Part shown: piece after piece, positions 1 through 11,300 of the stretch
Numbering within the stretch: position 1 is the first letter of the stretch
How the letters are laid out: every line of letters starts with the position of its first letter
Source: Lutjanus erythropterus
Lineage: Eukaryota; Chordata; Actinopteri; Lutjaniformes; Lutjanidae
Length of the DNA stretch: 64,000 bases
Reading direction: 5' to 3'
Assembly: GCA_020091685.1 (NCBI GenBank)
Contig: CM034599.1
Coordinates: 26,969,922 to 27,033,921 of the forward strand
Translations under genes and position numbers: made by a program
Notes under the pieces: generated by a model
Told to the model about the DNA's origin: nothing
Database searches by the model: none
What the model saw: only the letters and a program-made list of their open reading frames with translations

Positions 1-79
1 ATGAAAGTAATTAAAGTGTCACAGGTTTTGTAATGTAGTGATGATTAATTTTTTGATTGTAAATATGTTTCTTTCAAAG

Positions 80-3000
80 ATTTTGGAGTTACGTGCCAAC
101 CAGTTGTCTGCTCTGGACAGTCTCACTAGCCGTCCACCTCCTCACCTACACTACCTTGGCCTTGGCCTAAACAGTCTTGGTTCCCATGATGATGTTTGTA
201 ATCTCACAGGAAGACACTGGTTAGTTCACATACACACACACAGGAAGTGAGCGGTTTCTTTAAGAGCTATGTCAAAACCAGTTCAAGCAAAAACTTAAGT
301 AGAATTGTGTATTTTTTAATATATGTTTGTAAGGTAAGACAGTGACATCCCACCCAATCATGTCCTATCTGTGACAGATTTCACACATGTACTAATTTGA
401 TGACACCTACTAAAGCTGACAGCGCTTGACATTTTCCAGCCAAAGTGGTTAGCTGGTGATGTCACAGCGATGACTTCAGTTGACACTGTTAGGTCCCTGA
501 AAATCGATCAAGCACATCAACTAAATGCGGTTTCAGTGGGAGCAAGAAAATTACACCAACCTCCCATTTTGTCAGCTGATATCAAAGCTGGGAGACACCT
601 TTAGTCTGACAGTCACAAAAGATTTTTTTAAATTTTAGTATGGACCAAATTACTTGTGTTTCCTGGTGAATTCCCAGAGGTAAATACTTTGAAACATTCT
701 GATAAGATCAGCTTAGTAAATCCTGTATGGTCATCATATTAGTAAGCCATCTTTATCAGTAAGACTTTGTCATCAGTTAAAGAGAATTGTAAATATCAAA
801 AAATACTCAATTTTTACACACAAAGTTCACTTTGTGTGTCACTCATCATGAGTTCACATTTTGTGAAAACAGTATAATGTCTTCTATGGCACTGGAGGAG
901 CTCCAAAGTTTTTATTGCCATCAGAATTTATTTCTGGTGGAGTAAAGAAGACCCTTAGACAATACCAAAAACTAAAAAAAAAAACCCAAAAAAACAAAAA
1001 CCCAAAAAACAAAAAATCATATGATCAGTTGAAGCCCTGTGATGAACTGGCGACTTGTCCAGGGTGTACCCCGCATCTCGTCCAGTGTCAGCTGGGATAG
1101 GCTCCAGCCCCCTGCGACCCGTCAATGATAAATGGTTACGGACAATGAATGAATGAATGAATGAATGACCAGTCGAATGAATAAGACAGGGGAAAATATC
1201 CAAATTAACAGAAACTTTTTCAGAAATCTGGGGGCAGATTTGCTGCTTGGACACTTGAGCACAGTATTTCTGTACATCTGTTAACAGACGTCTGGCCTGA
1301 ACACGTACAGTTTATGTGTTGCAGGATGATTTTTCAGCCGTTTATTTGTAAAAGGTAAAGAGGTAAATTTTCGATTCCCGATTTCGATTCGAGTTGTGGC
1401 GTTTTAAAAAAAGGGGCATTTAGGAAGCATGGGGTCTAATGCTGCAGTCATGTGCTCTATGGATAGTCCTGTCCTCTGAGTTCAGAAGTCATTCTTGTAA
1501 CTTGTGTGTTTGTGAGCATTTACATTGTAATAGACAAAACAATATGAATGTTGTTTCAGATTCCTTTAAACACTTACACATACTTGATTTGATATCCATG
1601 TTAATGCTAATAAATATATTTTCTTACTAATTTAAGTCACTGTATGTGGACAGCGTGATTACTGCCTAATACCTTATAACAAATTACATGTAAGCAAAAA
1701 ATTTAAACACCATATGTAAATTAATAACAAATTTTTAACCAAATATTTCACCTACTTTTGTCCGCCATGTTTCTGCATATTTGACATCAACAGACAACAA
1801 CTCAACAACCTGTGTAACAAAATTTTCCAACTTGAGAGGGCATTCACATTTTCACAGTCAGTTTTCTAATTAATCCAACACTTTATGAATGCAGAATAAT
1901 AAAAGGTGCTAACTGGATTATGGGAAATGTAGGATTCAACATTTTGGGAGCTTTACCCATATCAGTGGACCAAAAGTCAGGATATCTCAGTATCTTGTGT
2001 TTAATTTTTGCTGTGCTATCTGTGTTAGAGGGTTCAGTTGTGAATTAAAAGGAAAATCGACTGTCTCTGACCTCAGGCCACAGCTGGTGTGTCTGGACCT
2101 GAGTGACTGTGAGTTTCAGGACCAACAGGCCCTGATGAACGCCTTGAACACACTGCCCTGCCTCAGGACGCTGGCGCTGGAGGGAAATCCCTTCACTCTG
2201 GCATCCTCCTACCCGGGCTTCACTGTGGATAGTCTCCAACGGCTCTCTTACCTGGATGCTGCATGGATCTCCCCTGAGGAAAGACATGGTTTTCAGGGGT
2301 TGGCCAAGATGAGTGGTAAGACTGTGGACTGTGCTCTCAATCAGTATATCTGAGTCCTCTGAATGTGGGCTCTTCTTTCTTTTTAATTTCCAAAGTATGA
2401 CACTGCAATTACAGTTTATCACTATCATAATCATTTTCATTTCCACAGATCTGATAGTGGACCAGGCATCAGCCACTGTGAGCGTGGGCCGGATGAGGGG
2501 AGTCCAAGACCCATTGATGAGAGTGGATGAAGCCACAGCTGACTTCCCTGTTGTGACCTACAGCTATTTTATCACATATGAGTTCCTCAGTCATCAAACA
2601 CCTGTTAACCTGGTGATGTATCCTTCCTATCCTTCACAGTCTCTACCTTTTATTTAACACTGTCCAGAATAATAATAATAAGGTGGCGGTTCAAGGACAT
2701 TCAATATTCAACCACTAAAACAAATTTTTCTGTTCTGGAATGCAAGTAAATAACTAGCACTGGTAACACTCTGGATGGTTCTGTCCTCTTTAGGAATAAG
2801 GGTTTGTACAATCTCTCCAACACACCTCAGCAAGGAAACAGTATGCAAGGAAACAAAAAGGGGCAATTTAGAACAAAATGGCAGTTAATTTAAAAAAAAA
2901 AAAAAAAGCCCAGGCTGTGTTTGTCACATGGGAAGTTTCACATTGCTATATGAAAGCCATTTTGTTATTGCAAATTAGATTAAACTTTATTGGCATTGCC

Positions 3001-6000
3001 CACAATAACAATTACAACAAAACAGTTTAGTATCTGTATACAGTGTAGTATTTGTTCAGTGTCTTGAATTCACATCAGTTTTATATGTGCCTTATTTTGT
3101 AAGGTTTGCTTAAAAGAGACATTCATTGTGGATTGTGAAAAGCAGAGTTTAGATTTTGAAAAAAACATGAGCAGAGATAAGTAGAACTGCAAAGAAATAA
3201 ATACGTTTTCATTATCTTTTAAATCAGCGCTTGTGGTTCTGTTTACAGATATTTGCCAGTGAGTCTAAACTTGATGCAGCAGCCACAGCACATGTGACAG
3301 AAGACAGCTCCAGTGGTGACCTACAATCAAACAAAAATTGTGAAAAAGAAACTCCCAAACCAGAGACTCACGACCTGAGTGTGTATTCTCACGAAACCTG
3401 CCATGATATTGACACACATTTGATCTTGACAAGCACAAACACTGATAGAGCAAGCATTTATTTACACGGAAATATGAAAAAAGTAACTGCAAGTCATCAT
3501 TGCGTGAGGTGGTAGGAAAGAAGTAGGAAATAATGTCAGTGTCGTGTTTGGATTGATTTAACTTAGTAATGTATCCTGTATAACAGGGATTGACTTTTTC
3601 TTATCAGTTTCTGTGGAATTTACACAGAAGTGAAGCGCACAGTCAGAACAACCAGTGGAGAGTTGTATACACCCTGTAACCGGATGACTAGACTGATCAT
3701 TTATCAACCATTATCATATGTCAAATACTCACTCACTCTGTGGTTTGTTTGTATGTTCTTCTCATCAACTATGTGTCTCTGACTTGAAAAAAGCCTGGCT
3801 TTTCTTTGTGTGTATTTTTGTACATGTTATATCCACTGTGCCAAACCTTCACTTGTGTATTTTTCTGATCTCCTTTTCTTCAGTGGCAATACACAGCACA
3901 TCAAAGCTGACATGGTCAGAGTGCATGGACTTCAGTGACACGCAAACCCACATTATAACTGATCTAGGAGGCTTAAAGAGATTCCTCAATCAAGGACTTT
4001 ATCTGAGAATAGAGGAGGAAAAGGTACAGAAAATAAGGTTGGAGGGAACAAACATTTTGATGCAAGATGTGTTAGGAACACTCATATTCTGGCATTTGAC
4101 ATTTAAGGTCCAGTCATGGCCTGCAGTTTCTGAGGAAGCCACGATGGCCAAACACAGCCCAACCGTAAAAGACAAGAAAGGCAGGAAAGGGAAAGAGGTG
4201 AGCTTATCGCTTCATTCCCACTTAATCATTAACTGTAGATAACCACTTGTATGGCAGCCCGGCAATGAGTTAATGGATCAGTTGAATAGACTTTCAGGGA
4301 TATCTTGGGCAGTTCAAGCCCCGTGTTACAGAGACCGAGATTACTGAAATCCTTTGTCTGTTACCATGGCATCCAACGTGCTATGGATTTTTACCTCTGG
4401 TCCCAGGCTAATTTTTGTGCTCATTCAAACCAAAACAGTGTTTTCCTTTATCTTTTTTTTTAGTGTCATCCATATCATCAGTCCAAAAGCAACTGCATGA
4501 CCAGTTTTCATTATAGTTTATAATTTTACACAGTCTTAATCTGACCAGTGATCAAAGGATTAAAAGCTTGATTCCTGACTCAAGAGGCTGAATTGTAGTA
4601 TCGATGTACCCGTATGAAACCTCACAGTGACCAAGTAGCACGGCCTTGTAGCCCATCTTACTCTTCAATACCCCTGAAAAAATGCATGTGTTTATCTACA
4701 GATGTGAAAAACAAATTTGAATTAATAAGGCACTGTACATCAATTATTGGAGGGACAGGAGAAAAGGGGGAGGGTGTTGTAATTCTCTTTTGTTTGAACG
4801 TTGTGTAGCCTGACTTTTTGGAAAGAGCAGCTCAGGGTCTTTTATTTTGTCTCATCCAACACTTCTATCTTATTTGGGCCTTCCTTTGCAATATAGTTAA
4901 CAGTTACATACATGTGCTATATTTCCACTACATAGTGGAACTTTTTGCTTTATTTTTTGACTGCAGATACTACTCCTTCCACATAGCTCGAGCTGATTGT
5001 CAAAGCGACACTACTACTCTCCTGCAGTTGTTCTGGTCTGGAGAAGCTGCAGCCTTTATTCATGGACAAACTGTAACCCACACTGCACATTTACTGCCAT
5101 TTAATGATTTTATTCATGTGTACACTGGTGGTATTCATTAATAAAATCAACAAAGTTCCATTGAGATATTAAGTTTTAAATTTTGGCATATAGCCTTCCT
5201 CAACACCCCAATAATTTACATACAGTCCCAAATTAAATGTGGTCAATAATGTGCAGTAATATTCATTGTTCAAATAGAGGTCATTTAGTTGTAAATTGCT
5301 TTTTAGCCCTTGATTTTAGTGTCAGAAGAAGGGACAGTCACTTAGGATTATTATAAACAGTCAACAGGTGACTCCACCAGATCCTCTCACATCACCTCAT
5401 TAGCTGTAGTTGTTAAAAGTTTGTTTTTGGTAGTTAAAACTAGACTATATCTGAACATAATTATTTTATGTCTTTGGTATCTTCCCTAGACTCCAATCAA
5501 ATCTGGTTCCACTAAAGACAAGCCTAAAGACAAAAAGAAGAAATCTGCAGCAGAGCTGGTCCAGGACACCCCCATCAGAAGAATCCTTGGCTCTGTCCAC
5601 GTCCCCCTGCAAAGCCTGGTCAAAAGAGGTCATAAGGTTAATGTCCTCTGTGACTTTGGTGTTCTGCACACAGAGTCTAAGGTGGAAGCTAAGGCGAGTT
5701 TACATGCTTAACAGGTGTTACAGATCTCTGTTGAGACAGTATAAGGTCATTTCACTGTCATTACTATGAAATGGCTTTGATCAAAATTAAAATTGATGCT
5801 GAAACAAGATTTATAATGTCGAAAAGTGATATTGACTATAAAAAGAAACAGAAACTAGCAACATGTTAGACACCAAACAGGATTATAAACTGTCAAACTG
5901 ACATGGGGACCTATTTCATGTGGGATATGTTTTTCACTCATCTTTAGGATTTGGGAAGGAAAATCAAAGATGACAAGAAGAAGGAGGACAAGAAGTCAAA

Positions 6001-6412
6001 GTGCAGAGAAGGCAGTGGTACCACACAGAAGAATACAGCAGCTTCAAAAGGTTAATAAATTGTCTAGATAATAACATCAGATAACATTTCCAACAAATAC
6101 TGTAACATATGTCCAGTCATTATTGTCAGGCTGCCCTATATATGTGGCTTACATCTCATAGAAAATATCATTGAAGAAGACTAAAAGTGAGGGCACACTT
6201 CTGTTCAGTCTGCTTAAAATCCTGAACCCTGTTTGCTGTTGTCCTCTGTAGGCAAAGGAAAAGTGAGGAAGGAATACGAGACGGATGTCCTCACAGATAA
6301 CTCTGTATCGGTCCAACCCGAGCCAGTGACTGTGGAATTGAGAGTGGAGCTGGAGAAATGGCAGTCTGTGTCTGAAGCTCACCGACTTCTGCTGCCACAC
6401 CAAAACTCCTAA
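80..6412 (+). CDS. lrrc43: lrrc43, leucine-rich repeat containing 43 (5' end outside window)
   Basis: Partial multi-exon gene; the first exons lie left of the window. Exons read: 80-219, 2077-2315, 2449-2612, about 3249-3480 (3' edge not resolved), 3884-4023, 4108-4197, 5490-5693 (or 5681), 5948-6050 and 6252-6412, ending in TAA. Boundaries may be off by a base. The first two encode LRR segments (ELRANQLSALDSL; LVCLDLSDCEF; LRTLALEGNPF). Later exons contain an acidic stretch, the block LRIEEEK joined to VQSWPAVSEE, and lysine-rich linkers. As I recall the human protein, it has VEEK-ILSWPVV at the same join, which also supports removing the 84-nt stop-free intron 4024-4107. The C-terminal PEPVTVELRVELEKW also fits LRRC43. 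Human LRRC43 is about 656 aa; its molecular role is poorly defined. Phase of the 3249 exon against the 3884 exon does not match simply, so a further exon or another donor is likely there. Confidence 0.85.
1026..1170 (+). mobile_element. LINE (L2/CR1-like) or SINE 3' tail with (GAAT)n end
   Basis: Lies in an lrrc43 intron. The text ACTGGCGACTTGTCCAGGGT, then GTACCCCGC and GCTGGGATAGGCTCCAGCCC, is the conserved 3' tail shared by fish L2-type LINEs and the SINEs they mobilise. It ends in a tandem TGAA repeat at about 1147-1168, as expected for target-primed reverse transcription by this clade. Only the tail is present; I see no RNA polymerase III A or B box, so SINE versus truncated LINE is unresolved. 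The rest of the intron (220-2076) shows nothing else I can support. Confidence 0.8.
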
Positions 6413-7544
6413 AGCAAGCAGTCTGTTTATAGCAGCAAAATCAGGCTCACATTTTTGTTGAAATAGAACTTTATCCCTGCAATCTACCAACCAGATGAAA
6501 AAAAGCTCAAATTCTTCCCTGCATTTCCCCACTACTGCTGACTGCAAACATACACTGAGCTGCATATTAAATTTAATGCAACCGAACATAGGCTGTTAGA
6601 CTTTTATCAAGCTTTGATATCTGCATAATATCCCAGCCAAAATATGCGTTTCCAAATGCACTGAAAATTACTGTATCCTGTTTAGGCTACTTAAGCACCT
6701 CAGTTACAAATTAAGACAATTAAGACAGTCCCAGTTTCTACACTCAAATTCCTGCTAAAAATACTTTACCTGGCTATGGTCCAATTTAAAACCTCTAAGT
6801 TGTTTGCTGTCATGGATGGTGCATGCTACTAATGGTCCGAATATTTGATACATAGATAAATTTGTTTACTGGACTTAACCCACTCGAGTTTATCAGGTAA
6901 CAATCTGAACAAAGAGATCTACTTGTGAATGTGCACACAGGTCTAAAACATGCTGTTAAACTTTCCTTTATGGCCTTAAGTTTATTACTTAATTCTTAAT
7001 GTTTCATTGTTGTTGCTCTGTGGCTGTGAACATCACAGATTTCTCTTCTTTATTGTAATTTAATACGATCTGTCAAAAATATATATTTTTCCTCTGGACT
7101 GAGTGTGTGTCCATCTATCAGTCATGAATTGGTTGCTCAAGATAATCCAGACTTGTTCTGAGCCTTTTCATGTAGGAACTATTTTCTTTCTATGGTAGAA
7201 TCTACTACACCTACTTTCGTTCTACCGGAAAGAGAATCACTCCTACTGTGCACGTCAAGGTCTGTATATTATCTTCAGTAACCAGGGTGCCATTTAGTCC
7301 CATTATATGTGAGATGGCACACATCTCTACAGCCAATATCTTCAAAACTAGGCAGCTCACATCAAAACTATTTAGATGGATAAATCACAGTACAGGCCAC
7401 AGCAAAAATATGTATTATTGATTTTGGGGTGACCTGTCCCTTTCAAGGAACAGGTTGCAAGCACAATGCAAGCCCATAGTGTTTTCAATTAAACAATTAA
7501 CACAGAGATGTTTGATTTTTAATTCATACATAAATTTCATTTAT
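6413..7544. other. Intergenic region between convergent lrrc43 and clip1
   Basis: AT-rich sequence after the lrrc43 stop and beyond the clip1 3' end. It holds lrrc43 3' UTR (no canonical AATAAA seen close to the stop; variant signals such as ATTAAA occur) and a palindromic-MITE fragment at about 7128-7446. No gene is seen. In human, B3GNT4, DIABLO and VPS33A lie between LRRC43 and CLIP1; none of them is here. Confidence 0.6.
7128..7446. mobile_element. Palindromic MITE, family P, truncated copy
   Basis: The right arm ends with TTGATTTTGGGGTGACCTGT-CCCTTT. The interior holds GCCATTTAGTCCCATTATAT and the CATCTCTACAGCCAATAT block, both shared with the copies at 15073-15348 and 46516-47630. The left terminal arm is missing, so this copy is a fragment. 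No coding capacity is visible. Confidence 0.7.
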
Positions 7545-8375
7545 TTTTATACAGATATTCAAAACATTTTTAAAGAAATGCCTAAGTTTTCCATTGTTTC
7601 ATACAGAAATTATTTTTTAATGCAAAGAAACTTTTTGGAAAGGCCCTTTTACTGGAACTGAGGGATTAAAGATAGTGTGAAGTGCTTCTTTCTTACCAAT
7701 CATCCAGCGGGTCCTTCATGAAGAGCATAAAAAAGTTCCTACAGTATTAAAGCCAAACAGCACTGGGTTTCACTGCTCCACTCCAGGCAAGATTGTGATT
7801 GTGAATACCCCTCACAAAATTACACACATACTATCAAACCTTTAAAGATACATAGTATTTCCAGGCATAAAAAAATAAACTATAGCTCACCAATTTTTGC
7901 GAAAACTGACATTTGTTTTTCAATCAAGTAATTTACAGTTTCAAATAAACACATTTTATGATACTATATTACCTTTGTTATCCCCCAACAAGCTGTGCAA
8001 ACAATGTTAGGATATTGATAAATTAACTGTTATGAAGAAGCCCATCACTTCTCCCACAATGATACATCCACCTACAATATCTTTTCACTCACACAAACCA
8101 AGGATATCAAACATTTTTCCCCCAAAATCATTTACAATAACAAATACAGATTGTTAACTGCTGTATGTTATTTTTATGGATGTCAAAATTTTTGGAAATA
8201 GATTCTGAGGAGACCGTTCTCCGATAAGAGCGCTTAAGGACTGGCGTGGACAATAGATGCTTGGCAAAAACAAGCACACGAAATGCACACATACAAACCA
8301 AAACCCCAAAAAGCACCGCGTAATTTAATATGATGTGCAAATATAGTGATTGTGCAAGCGATGGTGATATAGGCT
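7545..8375 (-). other. clip1: clip1 3' UTR
   Basis: Sequence 3' of the clip1 stop codon. Read on the minus strand it is AT-rich and runs to candidate AATAAA signals, for example TTTATT on the plus strand near 7547. The exact cleavage site cannot be fixed from sequence alone. Confidence 0.45.
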
Positions 8376-11300
8376 TCAAAAGGTCTGGTCATCATTACAG
8401 GAGTCGGTCCAGTGGCCAAAGACCTCACAGATGTCGCAGTAGGGCCGTTCTTCACCCTTATTGCCGTGGTAGGTGGTGTGTGGTGGGGAGTCGGGCATCT
8501 GCATTTGTGTGGGGCAGTCCTCGGTGTCATGGAGGTCAAAGCAATCACAGATGTCACAGAACAGCCTTGGGGGAGGCTTCTTCTTCACAGGTTCCTTATC
8601 GTGGCTGCAAAGAAAAAGAAGCAGCTGCACATGTATCCAACTGTCCAGTGATAAAAAAATTTGAACTGAGTTGTAGTGGCCACAAGTTTTGGGAGAAGTT
8701 AGTCTTCAGGGCTTCCTGCCAAAAAGCCTTTATGGCAGAGAAGCACCATTTAGGACCACTTTGGCAGAATGCTTTCACAAAAAATCCTGAAGGCTAATCT
8801 CTCCCATGCGCATGGCCACACAGCTGTCATTATTATTTTGGAGGATGTCTGCTGTGACGGGCACTTACCCATCGTAATTATCCAGCTCACTTGGATTATT
8901 CCCATTGAGAGCAGCAGCTGCCATTTTCTCCAGTTTGTCCTTGAGTTCCTCATTCTTCCTCTGGAGGTCAACAATGACTGAATTCAGGAACTCAATCTGT
9001 AAAGGAGGTACACAACAGTAGCATCAGTGCTGCTACTGGCTAATTATTATTATCCATCAACAAATTTTCTTACTCAATATCTATTTTTACAATTGATATA
9101 TGGTGTCAGTCTGAAACTTACTAATGGTATTACGTAGCAAGACTTTGCGTAAATCCTAAGACAAGGGCAATAGATAGCATAAAAGTAACTGCCCAAATAA
9201 TTAACCCAATCTTGACTATGATGGTGAATGGTCTCTGTGAGTTGTCAGACAAAGAAAAATCGAAGCTTGAAATGAGTCAGTAAAATACCTACTTCTGATT
9301 AGTGAACTACTGAGTAAAAATTATCTTCAACAGATCTGATGTCTGCTAAGCACTTCTTGTAACTGTAATTCCCCATAGGAGCTTTAGCAGAGAGCTCAAT
9401 GAATGCTAAAGATATTGAGAAATCAAGCTTGATTCATCTTTGGTGCACGGTTTTGACACCAACTATAATGTGATCCACTGGAATGAAACATAAGTACAGT
9501 GACAGTGACAGACAAACATGCACAAGTGAAGCTGATGAAAAACAATAACAAACCGCTGCCTGATGGTGGGGTAGCATTGCCAACATCAGAGACAGGGCAG
9601 AGAAGAGGAGTTGCGATTTAAGAAAAGAGAAGAAAAAAATTGAGATTCAAATTAGGACCCACTTTCTGCCAGACAACACAAATCATCACCGACACAGATA
9701 ATACAGTATAACATTTTAGAATAAACAGAGGCTGGAGGTTAGAAGTAAGAGGGTTTGAGAATGATGACAATCACTCCCCCACTATGGGAGAAATGCTCCA
9801 CCTATTCATGTGTCATCACAATCACCCCTGTAGAGTTGAGACTATGTCAGAAGCTTAATATGCTTATAAAGATATATCTAATCAATTTTACACACATCTC
9901 ACCTCTGTAAAACATTATACTGTAACAGCAACACAAGTCACCAGTAAACTGTTAAATTCAGAGTCTACTGCTACATCAGAAGTAGTATTTGTTAGTAAAT
10001 GTCTGAGTAAGCAGCACAGTCATTTCACAAACAGCATTCAGGAAGCCTGTTTCCAAACAACTGCCCCGAATATGATAAAATGTAAATGAGACCAAGTAAT
10101 TGTCAAACCAGAAAATTCTATGGGCCAGGGTAAGGAAGCATCTTTACGCTGAATGCATAAATGGCAAAACCCCTCTATCCAGGCTTATGATTGGTATTAT
10201 TCAGGATGAGAGGTAAGAGATACACACCTGACTCTCTGCAGTCTCCTTATCCTCCCTTAGTTGGTCCAAAACGTCATCACCTGGAAACATCATCAGGTAC
10301 AAGATTAAATGAAAAGCAGGTGTAGACCAGTTCACCCCACAGAGAACTGACCTTAACACAACTAGAAATATTACCAGTGGTCATGAGTTAACACCGCTCT
10401 TACCTGAGGACTTGTTGATGGTGTCAGGTCCTGCAGCCAGGTCCTTCTCTAGTTTCTGAACACGCTCCTGTAGATTAGCCTTGTCCCGCTCCAAGGCCTG
10501 AATTGTACCCTGCAGTGTCTTAACTGAGGCACTTTCCTCATGCAGCAGAGCCAGCTGTGAAGAAAGACAGAAGAAGACAAAATATGACTCCTAATTACAA
10601 CAGTTACACAAGCAAGAATTCGATTCAGGACATTATCCAATCTACACATCAAGATGAGGGAGTTTGCAGCCCTCAGCATGCTGAAGTTCAAAACTAGCTA
10701 TAAAAGACCAGTGTGTCAAATTTATGGGGATTTATTGGTGGGATATGGCAGAAATCAAACATAATTTCATAAGAATGTTTCAGGGCTGTCCCCTTATAGT
10801 CCACCAAATCTTAGTTGGTGAGAAGTGCCTTGCTCGACCACGTTTTCATTTATTCATAAGTCACAGAAGAAAAAAAAAATACTGCAACATGGCCCTTTTC
10901 TTCTAACACTGAAGTCACTGGCACACTGCTACTATCTGTGCTGTAGCTGCAGTCGGTTCAGTTAGCGGTCCTATTAGACCAGGACACAGCCTCTGAGATG
11001 ACCAGAGGGCAGTTTGATGACTGGGAATACAGCACCTGACCTGACCTGACCTTGACTTGATCTGAGGTGATTTAATGTTACAGTGACTCCAACAGGGACT
11101 CTGACCCCAGGGAGGATAAAGACGCGGTGGGTTCAGACAGGAACAGGAGGCATAAAGTAGTTGAGGAGCAAGTTTGCAATTTAGCAAGTTAATTTTTAAG
11201 TATACATCATCCATCATGTTGATAAGTCCAGGAGCATTTGTTTGGGTGAAGTTGGACATTATTTTTTCGTGTTTTTTGAACAGGGTTATACTGTGCTAAA

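Noticed and set aside
4818-5141. Open frame preceded by a TGACTGCAG acceptor-like site, inside lrrc43
   Set aside because: The flanking lrrc43 exons (ending 4197, starting 5490) join directly in phase 0, and the sequence has no resemblance to LRRC43. Treated as chance.
8330-8797. 155-codon plus-strand frame over the end of clip1
   Set aside because: It is the reverse complement of the zinc-knuckle exon plus its intron, with no splice logic or homology of its own.
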